Shown here: positions 41,020 to 50,959 of the stretch, one piece after another
Layout of the letters: each line of letters opens with the position of its first letter
Position numbering within the stretch: the first letter of the stretch is position 1
Program-made: the position numbers and the translations under genes
NCBI GenBank assembly: GCA_944376655.1
Contig: CALWDJ010000002.1
Coordinates: 1 to 64,000, forward strand
From: an uncultured Clostridia bacterium
Lineage (GTDB): Bacteria > Bacillota > Clostridia > Oscillospirales > Acutalibacteraceae
Reading direction: 5' to 3'
Length of the DNA: 64,000 bases
The notes under the pieces: generated by a model
What the model was told of the DNA's origin: nothing
Seen by the model: the letters and a program-made list of their open reading frames with translations, nothing else
Database searches by the model: none

Positions 41020-41751
41020 ATGTCAGAGCAGAGTATTTCCTTTAAATTATACGAGCACAATATATGCACGCACGGCGATGCTCCGCCGGGGCAGGGCGGC
41101 GCTGCGGGCAGAAATCCGGAACGCCTGCCCGCACTTATCCGCAGGATAAAGTCGGTTGACTCAGATATCGTGGTTCTCTGCGAGTCGAACGGTGATTTTG
41201 CTGCTTCGGCAGCGGCAAAATGCGGGTATAAAAAGGTTTTTAATCCTAAGACGGGAATCTCCGAGCTTCAGATTTTATTTAAGCCATCTATGTTTGAAGA
41301 AATCAAATCAGAGGCTCACAATATTCCGGGAGTCCGCAGTCATTATCTCTGGGTCTTACTAAGACCGCTCGGAACAGATAAACGGCTGCTTATATACGCT
41401 TATCACGGAAGTCTTGACAAGAGAACCGAGGAGCTTAGGGAAATGTCGGAAATCTCAGACAGGATGGGATGTCCGACAATATTCGCCGGGGATTTTAATT
41501 TTTCTCCCGAAGCGATAGAATATCCTGCAATTACCGCTAAATATTCAGACGCCTCGGTTGAGGCTGCTTCCTCTGAGCGCGGCTCAACATGGAGGGGCTG
41601 GGATACGAAGGGCGGCGGTATTATAGATTACTGTTTCGTAACCCGAGGCGATTTCAGGGTCAATTCTTATAGGGTGACGCAGCAGGTATCTGACGGTGTT
41701 ATTTTGTCTGACCATTGCGGAATTCTGACAGAATACACGTTGATGAAGTAA
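41020..41751 (+). CDS. EEP-fold protein without signal peptide
   Basis: A 243-aa single-domain EEP protein. ATG 41020 is preferred to GTG 41011, because GGGTGA lies about 9 bases upstream. It keeps YEHNICTHGD, VVLCESNG, YAYHGS, AGDFNFSPEA, and SDHCGILTEY. No signal peptide or membrane segment is seen, so it is predicted to be cytoplasmic, unlike its two exported paralogues. It lies 30 bases after the dockerin gene and 17 bases before the giant surface protein gene. Confidence 0.85.
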   Translation: MSEQSISFKLYEHNICTHGDAPPGQGGAAGRNPERLPALIRRIKSVDSDIVVLCESNGDFAASAAAKCGYKKVFNPKTGISELQILFKPSMFEEIKSEAHNIPGVRSHYLWVLLRPLGTDKRLLIYAYHGSLDKRTEELREMSEISDRMGCPTIFAGDFNFSPEAIEYPAITAKYSDASVEAASSERGSTWRGWDTKGGGIIDYCFVTRGDFRVNSYRVTQQVSDGVILSDHCGILTEYTLMK

Positions 41752-41768
41752 AAAAAGGAGTATATCAT

Positions 41769-44700
41769 ATGAGTAAGAAAGTATTTTCAAGGTTTCTTTC
41801 CGTACTGCTTTCGGTCAGCGTTTTGGTAACAGCGATATACACGGGTATTTCGGTGTTTGCCGATACGCAGGAGTATTCCGGCGGCAGCGGTACAGAATCG
41901 GATCCGTATCTTATCTCGTCTGCCGAAGATTTAGCTCAGCTTGATGCAGATACCGTGGCAGGTAAAACAGTCGGTAAGCACTATAAGCTTACTCAGGATA
42001 TTACCGTAAATAATGCCACTATCGGACAGAACAGAAGCGCTGAGCCGCTTAAGACAGGCGGTTCGGGTGACGCTACTGAATATGTCCCAGATGCAGTACC
42101 CTTTGAGGGCACCTTTGACGGAAACTATCATACCGTAACCTACAGATATGATATTCCCTATGCCTTCGGCGGACTTTTTTCAATTATTAAAAACGCAACC
42201 GTTAAGAATTTAACTGTTGACGGCGTTGCTGAAAATCCCAGCATTATATTCGGTTCTATCGCCGCTGTTGCTATGGATTCTACTATAGAAAACTGCGTAA
42301 GCAAGGTTGCCGTTTCAGGCGGCAGACAGTTCACCGCAGGTGTTGTAGCAATGCTGCAGAACAGTACGTTACGACTTGTTGAAAACCGTGGAAACGTTTC
42401 TTCCGGAACCGATTTGACTCCCCTTTCGGGAAGCGGTACTAACGACGTTATTCAGCCCAAATATGATTTTACCATCAGCTATTCTACTACCTCATTATAT
42501 GTTTCCGGCATTGTTGCCGCCTCTAACGGCAATGTTCTTCTTGAGAATGTTTTGAATACAGGTGATGTTACTAACAAGCTTGAACGGCCGACCTCTAATA
42601 CATACGACGTTGCTCATACTGCGGGTGTTCTTGCCGCAAACCCAAATACCGGCACCGAACTCAATAACCTTGTTATGAACTCTGTCGGAAACATAGGCAA
42701 TATTACAACTGCCGACAGAACCGATCAGGGTAATGACCGTATCGGCGGTGTTTTTGGCAGAATTGATAGAGCTAAATATACTCTCAACAAGATCTGGTCT
42801 ACAGGAACTGTTACTCCTTCTAAAAAGGACAACAATGCAATAAATAAGACTCAGGCAGGTACCGTCGGCGGCAGTATAGACGGTGCTTCCCAAAGAGAGG
42901 GTAATATTATCGTTTACGGTGTTCTTGGTAAAATAATTACTACCAATGATGAGGTTTACGTACAGCCCGATAAAAAATGCCGCAGCGAATTTTTCGGAAC
43001 TCCTAACGGCTTCGGTGATGCAACCAACACTACCGTATATTATGACGGCGACTTATATGAGCCTGTAGACGGTAATGTAACTCCCGTAAAGCTTGATTTA
43101 AAATCTGCTGATTTTGCGGCTCAGTTAGGTACCTGCTGGCAGACAACAGCGGGTGGTTATCCCTCTTTGAGACATAACCTCTACGGCGGCGGCAGCGGTA
43201 CTGAAGAGGATCCTTATATCATTTCCAACGCAGAACATTTGGCACAGCTTGACGCTGATACTGTTGCTGTTAATACTGCGGGCAAGTATTATAAGCTGAC
43301 TGCCGATATTGAGGTAACAAATCTGACTATCGGACAGAACGTAGCTGCTGAAGCTCTTTCTACGGCAGGAAACGGCGAAAAAGTTCCTCACGCTGTACCT
43401 TTTGAGGGTACTTTCGACGGTAATTTCCATACAATTACCTATACATACAATATACTATACGGTTTAGGTGGTTTGTTCTCATTTATCGACAACGCAACTG
43501 TTAAGAATTTGACTGTTGCGGGTACTGCAGAAAACCCGAGTGTAATTTTCGGTTCTGTTGCGGCTATCGCTCGTAATTCTGTTATCGAAAACTGTATAAG
43601 CAAGGTTAATGTTTCAGGCGGTAAGCAGATGACCGCAGGTGTCGTTGCTTTCTTAGAAGACAGTACTTTGCGTAATGTCGAGAACCACGGTAATATCGTT
43701 ACCGCTGCAAGCTTATCGGGACTTTCAGGCGAAGGTACCAACAATGCGCTCCGGAGTGCTTATGCTCTCAAAATCGCATATGCTACAACCGCTTTAAATA
43801 CTGCGGGTGTTGTTGCTATGGGCGGCGGTAATGTCATCTTAGAAAATGTTTTCAATACAGGTAATGTTACTAACAATCTTAACCGAGATAATCAGTATGA
43901 CGCTACTCACACTGCGGGTGTTCTCGCTACAAATCAGGGCGGTTCTGTAATCGTAATGAACTCTGTCGGTAATACAGGTAATATTACAACATCCGACAGA
44001 ACAACATCTGCTGCCGACCGTATCGGCGGTATTTACGCTAGACTTGAAGGCGCTACCTTTACATTAAATAAAGTTTGGGCAACAGGACTTATCACTCCCG
44101 CCAAGAAAAACAATAACTTTGACAAGGGTCAAACCGGCGTAATAGGCGGTAGTAACAGCGGTGCTTGCGTCAGATCTGGGGATATAATTCTTTACGGCTT
44201 ACAGGGTAAAATCAAGGATTACACCAAGGATGACCATAAGGTCCGCGGCGAATTTATCGGAACTCCTAACGGGTTTGGTGACGCAACCAATACCTTTATT
44301 TACTATGACGGCGACGTTTACGATGCTGTTGACACTAATGCAAAAGCTGAAAAGCTTGATTTAAAATCTGCTGCCTTCGTTGAGCAATTAGGTTCTGATT
44401 GGCAGTATGTTGAGAACGGTTATCCGATTTTAAGAACAGGCGCAAAAATCACTGATCTTACTGTCGGCAAACCCGGCACCGACCGCACAGTAGAGCTCAC
44501 CCCGAGCTTTGATCCTAACGTATATAAATACACCGCTAAGGTTGTAAATGCAAATGATAAGGTTATTTTCAACTTTACCAGAGCTACAGGTGATGTAACA
44601 GGCGATGTCGGTGAAAAATCACTTGAAGTCGGCAGAAACGAATTCACCCTAACAGTTACTTCTGCTGACGGTGCTGAGAGAGATTATCATTTCACAATCA

Positions 44701-47045
44701 CCCGTACAAACGAGGTAGTAAGCTCTGATTCAACCCTTAAGAGCTTGTCTGTTTCGGGGGCTGAATTGAACGAAACATTCTCTAAGGATACAACCGATTA
44801 TACGGTAAATGCAGTATGGAAGCTTAAGAAGGTTACCATAAACGCAGAAGCTTCTGACGGTAGTGCTGAAGTTAGAGGCGCAGGCGAGAAAGAGCTTGAA
44901 ATAGGTTTGAATACCTTTGAAATCAAGGTTATTGCCGAGGACGATTCTGAAACAACATATACCTTGAAGATTACAAGGGAGCCGCTCTTCAAGGCGGGTA
45001 GCGGTACTAAGGATGATCCTTACCAGATTCGCAATGAAGAGGATTTACGCAATTTGTCAATCGCTTCCAACGAATCGGTCGGCAAGAAATTTGACGGCGT
45101 TTACTTCAAGCAGACCGCCGATATAGATTTACGCGGCGAGCAGTGGACTCCTATTTGTTCATCAAACACTAACGCTTTTGCAGGTCATTATGACGGTAAC
45201 GGTTTCACAATCAAGAACCTCAAAATCGATATTAACGATGATAATCTGAACACATTTGAAACAGTTACAGGTATTACTGCTTTAGGACTTTTCGGTAATA
45301 TGAACGCAGGAGACGGTTACACTTGTTCTATTAAAAATGTTACTGCAGAAGTATCAATTAACAACGATCTTACTACTTCTGCTCCCTCTGCTGCAGGTAT
45401 TATAGGCAGCGTTTATACATCATACCAGGCAACCGAAGTTCCGCTTATTGAGAATTGCGTTGTTAAGGGCTCTGTAACCTGCCGCAAATCTATGGCGGGC
45501 GGTATCTTAGGTTGTGCCGATAATGCGTCTCTTAAGATTATCGATTGCACAAACTATGCAACCCTTAAGGTTCCGACAGACGGATTTACTCCTCAGAAAG
45601 AGGATCAGCTTCGTTATGTAGGCGGTATCGCAGCGGCGATATTTGTTCACGATCAGGAAACTGTGATTAGCGGTTGCGTCAACTACGGTGATTTGACAGG
45701 CTACTGTTATGTCGGCGGTATTTTAGGCCGTTTAAGTCAGTCGGCTTCAAGCGACAGAAACAACGGTATCACGGCGGAAAACGGTTATCAGGCAACCATT
45801 GAATACTGTGCAAACTACGGTGATATTAATTTAGGTACGCATGATATAAAAGAAAAAGGCAATATAGGCGGCATAATCGGCGCTATAACCGACGGTGCGC
45901 ATGAGGTTAAGCATGAAGCTAAGGTCAAGCTCAGTAATCTGTACAATGCCGGGACTCTGACCGTTATGAATTATTATGATTCTTATATCGGTGCTGTTGT
46001 TGGTACCCACAATCTTTTAGGCGAAATCGAAAACTGCTATAACGCAGGTCTGATAGCGGTCTCCGAGGAACGCGCTCTCACCGCCGGAATGATCGGCGTC
46101 CTCGCGCTGCGCGACAACGGCGGGCAGGCCACTATGGAGAACTGCTATTATTGGGCTCAGAACGGTATTGATCTGGAAGGTGTTCCGGTAGGCTTCACGG
46201 GTGATCAGGACGGTGTTGTGGAATCGGTCACATGGCAGCAGGTAAGCAACGGCGAGTTGGCTTATATGCTTGACAACGGGGATTCCGCAAGCCGTACATA
46301 TAATTGGACTATGGATACCGAAAGGGGTATCCCCGTATTCGGAAGCGGCGAGCAGGCAGCGATCTTCAAGGCTGCCGGCGGGTATACAATCGGAAGAAAC
46401 GGTGCGCTCATTACTGCAACTGAGCCGCCTGCTTTGGATAATACCGACACCGGAGACGGCTCCGACGAGGGAAATGATCCCGGCGCAGGGGATAATACCG
46501 ATGCGGACAATACCTCTGATACGGGAAATAATAATTCCAATACGGACAACACTTCAAATTCGGGAAGCGGAAGCAACAATTCCGACGGCACGGCAGCGGA
46601 TAATAATTCAGATTTGCCGGGCGATTCCAATTCGCAAAACGAAGAGATTACATACAGTCTGTCGATCGATAAGAGTAAGCTTGATGCCAGACTGGATGTA
46701 AAAAATCATCGTGTGATTCTTTTAAGAGAAAAGGTTTCTATACGTGAATTGAGTGAAGCGCTGGTGCTTAAAAATGCTACGGTTGCTTTTTATGATGCCG
46801 CCGGCTCTGAAATTACCGACGACAGCTATATACTGACCGAAGATACGGTTATGAAGGTGTTTAATCCGGACGGTGAGGTTATCGGAACCTTCGCGGTTAT
46901 TTACAGCATTTCTTCTACGGGCGGTGACAGCAGCAGCGGTCTAAGTCCTCTTGTGATAGTCTTAATCATTATAGCGGCCGTTTGTGTACTCGGCTGTGTG
47001 CTTGGCTTTGTAATATATCGCAGAAAAAAACAGTCGGGCAAATAA
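41769..47045 (+). CDS. Giant modular surface protein
   Basis: A 1758-aa protein. ATG 41769 follows AAAGGAG; the frame open further upstream overlaps the previous gene. In order: signal peptide (about 1-33), GLUG/beta-helix module 1 (about 38-470), module 2 (about 473-893, a duplicate), two cadherin-like beta-sandwich domains (about 894-1072; LEVGRNEFTLTVTSADG; LEIGLNTFEIKVIAEDD), and module 3 (about 1077-1550, KAGSGTKDDPYQIRNEEDLR). Then come an Asp/Asn/Ser-rich spacer (about 1555-1627), an Ig-like domain (about 1628-1714), and a C-terminal transmembrane helix with basic tail RRKKQSGK. No LPxTG motif is present. A surface adhesin or glycan-binding role is inferred. Confidence 0.85.
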   Translation: MSKKVFSRFLSVLLSVSVLVTAIYTGISVFADTQEYSGGSGTESDPYLISSAEDLAQLDADTVAGKTVGKHYKLTQDITVNNATIGQNRSAEPLKTGGSGDATEYVPDAVPFEGTFDGNYHTVTYRYDIPYAFGGLFSIIKNATVKNLTVDGVAENPSIIFGSIAAVAMDSTIENCVSKVAVSGGRQFTAGVVAMLQNSTLRLVENRGNVSSGTDLTPLSGSGTNDVIQPKYDFTISYSTTSLYVSGIVAASNGNVLLENVLNTGDVTNKLERPTSNTYDVAHTAGVLAANPNTGTELNNLVMNSVGNIGNITTADRTDQGNDRIGGVFGRIDRAKYTLNKIWSTGTVTPSKKDNNAINKTQAGTVGGSIDGASQREGNIIVYGVLGKIITTNDEVYVQPDKKCRSEFFGTPNGFGDATNTTVYYDGDLYEPVDGNVTPVKLDLKSADFAAQLGTCWQTTAGGYPSLRHNLYGGGSGTEEDPYIISNAEHLAQLDADTVAVNTAGKYYKLTADIEVTNLTIGQNVAAEALSTAGNGEKVPHAVPFEGTFDGNFHTITYTYNILYGLGGLFSFIDNATVKNLTVAGTAENPSVIFGSVAAIARNSVIENCISKVNVSGGKQMTAGVVAFLEDSTLRNVENHGNIVTAASLSGLSGEGTNNALRSAYALKIAYATTALNTAGVVAMGGGNVILENVFNTGNVTNNLNRDNQYDATHTAGVLATNQGGSVIVMNSVGNTGNITTSDRTTSAADRIGGIYARLEGATFTLNKVWATGLITPAKKNNNFDKGQTGVIGGSNSGACVRSGDIILYGLQGKIKDYTKDDHKVRGEFIGTPNGFGDATNTFIYYDGDVYDAVDTNAKAEKLDLKSAAFVEQLGSDWQYVENGYPILRTGAKITDLTVGKPGTDRTVELTPSFDPNVYKYTAKVVNANDKVIFNFTRATGDVTGDVGEKSLEVGRNEFTLTVTSADGAERDYHFTITRTNEVVSSDSTLKSLSVSGAELNETFSKDTTDYTVNAVWKLKKVTINAEASDGSAEVRGAGEKELEIGLNTFEIKVIAEDDSETTYTLKITREPLFKAGSGTKDDPYQIRNEEDLRNLSIASNESVGKKFDGVYFKQTADIDLRGEQWTPICSSNTNAFAGHYDGNGFTIKNLKIDINDDNLNTFETVTGITALGLFGNMNAGDGYTCSIKNVTAEVSINNDLTTSAPSAAGIIGSVYTSYQATEVPLIENCVVKGSVTCRKSMAGGILGCADNASLKIIDCTNYATLKVPTDGFTPQKEDQLRYVGGIAAAIFVHDQETVISGCVNYGDLTGYCYVGGILGRLSQSASSDRNNGITAENGYQATIEYCANYGDINLGTHDIKEKGNIGGIIGAITDGAHEVKHEAKVKLSNLYNAGTLTVMNYYDSYIGAVVGTHNLLGEIENCYNAGLIAVSEERALTAGMIGVLALRDNGGQATMENCYYWAQNGIDLEGVPVGFTGDQDGVVESVTWQQVSNGELAYMLDNGDSASRTYNWTMDTERGIPVFGSGEQAAIFKAAGGYTIGRNGALITATEPPALDNTDTGDGSDEGNDPGAGDNTDADNTSDTGNNNSNTDNTSNSGSGSNNSDGTAADNNSDLPGDSNSQNEEITYSLSIDKSKLDARLDVKNHRVILLREKVSIRELSEALVLKNATVAFYDAAGSEITDDSYILTEDTVMKVFNPDGEVIGTFAVIYSISSTGGDSSSGLSPLVIVLIIIAAVCVLGCVLGFVIYRRKKQSGK
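41878..44450 (+). repeat. Internal DNA/protein module duplication (about 1.3 kb units)
   Basis: Units at about 41878-43180 and 43186-44450 share long stretches at both DNA and protein level (GGCGGCAGCGGTAC; GATGCTGTTGACAC-type segments; ATCTCGTCTGCCGAA versus ATTTCCAACGCAGAA). A third, more diverged copy of the start of the unit is in the preceding dockerin gene (38832 onward). The pattern is consistent with duplication and inter-gene exchange. Confidence 0.75.
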
Positions 47046-47072
47046 ATATCGGCAGCGGTAAATTATATTTTC

Positions 47073-47104
47073 CCCGCACCTGCCTGGAAAACGGCAGGTG
47101 CGGG
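47073..47104 (+). other. Strong hairpin between surface protein and solute-binding genes
   Basis: CCCGCACCTGCC (47073-47084) pairs perfectly with GGCAGGTGCGGG (47093-47104) over 12 bp, loop of 8. No T run follows on the plus strand, and none on the minus strand, so it is not a classical terminator. It may set relative expression of the upstream and downstream parts of the island. Confidence 0.65.
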
Positions 47105-47136
47105 CGGTCTAAGTCTATAAAAGGAGTATAACCTAA

Positions 47137-50040
47137 ATGAAGGCTCTGAAACGGATAGAAGCAGTTTCGCTCGCGATTATGTTATGTCTGTGTTCTATAC
47201 CATGTATTGCTTTTGCAGAAGAAGCTTCCGAGGAACAAGCTGAAGGCAGCAAATATGTTTTTACAGGCGACAGCGACTCGTATCTTTCATATTTTACGGA
47301 ATATTGTGATGAAGATTACGGCAGTAATATTACTGTCGGTCTTGATGCGCTTTCTGCTGCTCAGAATTCCATAATTCGCAGTGAATCCGGTAAGCAGGGC
47401 GTTTTGGTCGGAGAAAGCAATGAATGGGCGGAATTTACAGTAAATATTACACAATCTGCTGTTTATGCCGTTAATGTTAGTTATTTTAATTTAAAGGGTT
47501 CGGATCGGTCTATAGAATTTGCACTTTCGGTCGACGGCGAATATCCGTATTCTGAGCTTGAGGCTCTTTCTCTCCCGAGAATATGGCGCGATGTTGCCGA
47601 CCAAGAAACCGGTGAAACCATTATTCAGGACAGTATGGGCAATGACAGGCTTCCGGATACCGAAGAAGTAAACCGGTGGAATGAAATCTGGCTTTGGGAT
47701 TCCCAAGGCTACTACGAGGAGCCGTATTTCATATACCTGACCGAGGGAAGGCATACCATCCGTTTCACAACGGTGATCGGTGATTTTTTGCTGGGCGGTT
47801 TTGAGCTTGGCAGAGATGAACAGTCCGTAAGCTATGCCGAATATTCTGAAGCCAATAAAAATAAACCTGACAATGCGGAAAATACTGATTACTGGCAGGC
47901 AGAAAATTATTCAGTAAAGAATTCGGCGCAGATTTACTCGGGAAGTGAAAAAAGCAGCGCGGCTACTATGCCGTCAAGTCCTGTTAGAAAGAGAATCAAT
48001 ATTGTCGGAGGCTCAAACTGGAAATACTCCGGTCAGTCTTTAACATGGGAAATAGAGATTGAGGAAAGTGGCTTTTATGAGCTAGCGTTCCGATACAGAC
48101 AAGACGTAAATCAGGGTATGACAAGCTATCGAAGGCTTTTGGTCGATGACAAGCTGCTTTTCAACGAATTGAAGAATATCCCTTTTGAATATACGCTTGA
48201 CTGGAAAATCAAAACAGTCGGAGACGATGAACCGTACCTGTTCTATTTTGAAAAAGGCAGGCATACGGTAACACTTTCCGTATCACCGGGTGAGCTTTGC
48301 GGAGTGCTGCGCGATGTGAAGAAGGCGGTATTGGATCTGACGCAGATTTACCGTTCAATTGTAATGGTTACAGGCAGCTCGCCGGATATTTATCGTGATT
48401 ATTCGCTGGAAAAACAGATACCCGGTCTTAAAGATGGTTTGGCAGATATTAAAAACAGGCTTGTTGAATTGTCAAATGATATTGCGGAGGTTACCGGCAC
48501 TTCCGGAACGATTGCATCCGGTATCGATGAAACTGCAGTGTTTCTTGGTGAGCTTATCGATAAGTCTTATGAAATTCCCGAACGTATATCTCGCTTCAGT
48601 GATCTTATAACGAGTATAGGCTCTTTATTGCTTCAATTAAGCGAGCAGCCGCTGGAGCTTGATTATTTTGCCACAGTGGCCGGTGAGGGCGAGCGTCCGC
48701 AAGCCGAAGCAGGATTTTTTGAGTCTCTCGGTTTCGGATTAAAGAGATTTCTTTCCTCGTATGCAGGCGACTATAATAACATAAGCAGTGCGGGGGGCTA
48801 CGAAAAAGAAATTTTGGTTTGGGTGTCCTGCGGCCGTGATCAGGCGCAGGTGCTTGAAAGCCTTATCACTGATGATTTTTCGCCTAATTACGGCATCGGA
48901 GTGAATTTAAGCCTTGTAAACACCGGTACTGTTTTGATACAGGCTACTTTAGCGGGCAAGGGACCGGATATCGCTCTTATGGTAACACATGATTTGCCGG
49001 TTAATTTGGCGATGCGGGGTGCTTTGGTGGATTTGTCGCAGTTTGATCTTACAAAACTCAATGATGAAATTCAGCCGAATGCATGGAATTCATACATCTA
49101 CAACGGCGGGATCTATGCTGTTCCGGAGACGCAGATATTTGACATGCTTTTCTACCGTACCGATATTTTTGAAAGTCTCGGCATTACTCCTCCGGATACC
49201 TGGGAACAGTTTTATGATGTTCTGACTGTTCTGCAGCAAAATAATCTTCAGGTGGCAATTCCGGAAACCAGTTCTGCAACACCGGGTATTTCGGTTGGTA
49301 TAACTACCTTTGATAAATTTCTTTATCAGTCAGGCGGAAAATATTTTAACGATGATTTATCGGCTACGCTTTTTGATACTAATATTGCTGCAGATGCTTT
49401 TATAAAATGGACCGAGCTTTATACAAAATACGGTCTTGAGCGCGAAGTGAATTTTTACAACCGCTTCAGGACGGGAGAAGTGGCTATGGGGATACAAACC
49501 TATAATATGTATAATCAGCTGACTGCGGCGGCTCCGGAGCTTAAAGGACTGTGGGAAATGGCTCTTATTCCGGGGACTCCTAAGGAAGACGGGAGCATTG
49601 ACCGTTCTCAAACCTCAACCGGAACCGCCGCCATTATGCTCAACTCCTGTCTTGAAAAGGGCATAGAAAATGAAGCCTTTGAATTTATAGAGTGGTGGAC
49701 CGGCAGCGAAACCCAGGCAGTCTATGGCAACAGGCTTGAATCAATAATGGGTGTAGCCGCCCGTTATACTCCGGCAAACACCGTTGCTATGGAAAGTCTC
49801 GGATGGACTGGAAATGAGTATAAGATTCTGACCGAGCAGTGGAAAAGCGTTACTGCAGTTGAGCAGATCCCGGGCAGCTATGTCATCAGCCGTTCACTTA
49901 CTAGCGCATTCAGGACATCTGTTGACGAGGATCTTGATGCGCGCAGACAATTACTGATATACAACAATGACATGAATTCGGAAATTTCCAGAAAACGCAG
50001 GGAATTCCATTTGGATGAACATTCAGGAGGTGCAAAATGA
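47137..50040 (+). CDS. Large carbohydrate-binding-like extracellular solute-binding protein
   Basis: A 967-aa secreted protein. A signal peptide (about 1-27, AFA|EE) precedes two jelly-roll-like modules (about 40-225 and 250-385; SNEWAEFTVNITQSAVYAVN; SGFYELAFRYRQDVNQGMTS) that resemble carbohydrate-binding modules. A helical region follows (about 390-510). The C-terminal part (about 550-955) is a family 1 solute-binding domain (GKGPDIALMVTHDLPVNLAM; GGIYAVPETQIFDMLFYRTD). There is no lipobox. The two permease genes follow with a 4-base overlap, so it is the binding component of that transporter. Long for its class. Confidence 0.85.
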   Translation: MKALKRIEAVSLAIMLCLCSIPCIAFAEEASEEQAEGSKYVFTGDSDSYLSYFTEYCDEDYGSNITVGLDALSAAQNSIIRSESGKQGVLVGESNEWAEFTVNITQSAVYAVNVSYFNLKGSDRSIEFALSVDGEYPYSELEALSLPRIWRDVADQETGETIIQDSMGNDRLPDTEEVNRWNEIWLWDSQGYYEEPYFIYLTEGRHTIRFTTVIGDFLLGGFELGRDEQSVSYAEYSEANKNKPDNAENTDYWQAENYSVKNSAQIYSGSEKSSAATMPSSPVRKRINIVGGSNWKYSGQSLTWEIEIEESGFYELAFRYRQDVNQGMTSYRRLLVDDKLLFNELKNIPFEYTLDWKIKTVGDDEPYLFYFEKGRHTVTLSVSPGELCGVLRDVKKAVLDLTQIYRSIVMVTGSSPDIYRDYSLEKQIPGLKDGLADIKNRLVELSNDIAEVTGTSGTIASGIDETAVFLGELIDKSYEIPERISRFSDLITSIGSLLLQLSEQPLELDYFATVAGEGERPQAEAGFFESLGFGLKRFLSSYAGDYNNISSAGGYEKEILVWVSCGRDQAQVLESLITDDFSPNYGIGVNLSLVNTGTVLIQATLAGKGPDIALMVTHDLPVNLAMRGALVDLSQFDLTKLNDEIQPNAWNSYIYNGGIYAVPETQIFDMLFYRTDIFESLGITPPDTWEQFYDVLTVLQQNNLQVAIPETSSATPGISVGITTFDKFLYQSGGKYFNDDLSATLFDTNIAADAFIKWTELYTKYGLEREVNFYNRFRTGEVAMGIQTYNMYNQLTAAAPELKGLWEMALIPGTPKEDGSIDRSQTSTGTAAIMLNSCLEKGIENEAFEFIEWWTGSETQAVYGNRLESIMGVAARYTPANTVAMESLGWTGNEYKILTEQWKSVTAVEQIPGSYVISRSLTSAFRTSVDEDLDARRQLLIYNNDMNSEISRKRREFHLDEHSGGAK

Positions 50041-50948
50041 AAAAGAACAGTAATGTACCTCTGGCGAGAAGAATTAAGAAAAACAGTGTATATTATGTTA
50101 TGATTGCACCTTTTTTTCTTATTTTCTTCCTGTTTATATTTATACCGGTTATTTCTGCGGTTGTTTTAAGTTTTACCTCCTTTGATATGGTTCAGCTCCC
50201 TGAATTTACCGGATTTGACAATTACATACGCCTTTTGTTCGATGATGAGATTTTCCTCAAAGCACTTCAGAACACTTTGATTTTTGCTGTTGTTACAGGT
50301 CCTGTCGGATTTTTGCTCAGTTTTGTTGTGGCATGGCTTATTAACGAGCTGAATCCTGCGTTAAGAAAGTTTATAACACTTGTTATGTATGCACCTACAC
50401 TGGCGGGCAATATTTATTTTATTTGGCAGTTTATTTTTGCCAGTGATTCCAAAGGACTTGCGAACTCAGTTCTTTCTTCGCTCGGTATACTTCAGGATCC
50501 TGTCAACTGGCTTACCGACGCGAAATACAGCTTTGCGGTTGTAATCATTGTTTTGATTTGGATGAGTCTGGGTACGGGCTTTTTATCGTTTGTTGCGGGT
50601 TTGCAGTCGCTTGACCGTTCGTATTTTGAAGCGGCGGCGATCGACGGTATAAAAAACCGTTGGCAGGAGCTGTTCTATGTCACACTTCCTCAAATGGGTC
50701 CGCAGCTTATGTTCGGTGCTGTAATGCAGATTTCCACGGCTTTTGCGGTCGGTTCGGTCAACCAGGCGCTTACGGGCTTTCCCAGTTCAAACTATTCCAC
50801 ACATACACTGCTTTTGCATATGCTTGATTATGGGACGGTAAGGTTCGAAATGGGATATTCCTCAGCTATCGCGGTCGTGCTGTTTATATTGATGATGGCA
50901 TCATGGCTGCTTGTTAATAAGGTCTTGAAGAAATATTCGGAGAATTGA
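50037..50948 (+). CDS. ABC sugar transporter permease (MalF type)
   Basis: A 303-aa membrane protein with about six hydrophobic helices. The EAA loop is present (YFEAAAIDGIKNRWQELFYV). The N-terminus has the typical lysine-rich stretch. It overlaps the binding-protein gene and is followed 11 bases later by its partner permease. There is no ATPase gene in the window; such systems commonly use a shared MsmX-type ATPase encoded elsewhere. Confidence 0.92.
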   Translation: MKKNSNVPLARRIKKNSVYYVMIAPFFLIFFLFIFIPVISAVVLSFTSFDMVQLPEFTGFDNYIRLLFDDEIFLKALQNTLIFAVVTGPVGFLLSFVVAWLINELNPALRKFITLVMYAPTLAGNIYFIWQFIFASDSKGLANSVLSSLGILQDPVNWLTDAKYSFAVVIIVLIWMSLGTGFLSFVAGLQSLDRSYFEAAAIDGIKNRWQELFYVTLPQMGPQLMFGAVMQISTAFAVGSVNQALTGFPSSNYSTHTLLLHMLDYGTVRFEMGYSSAIAVVLFILMMASWLLVNKVLKKYSEN

Positions 50949-50959
50949 GGTGACAGCTG

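Noticed and set aside
46270..46701. 143-codon alternative frame in the surface protein gene
   Set aside because: Caused by the Asp/Asn/Ser-rich spacer with biased codons; no start site.
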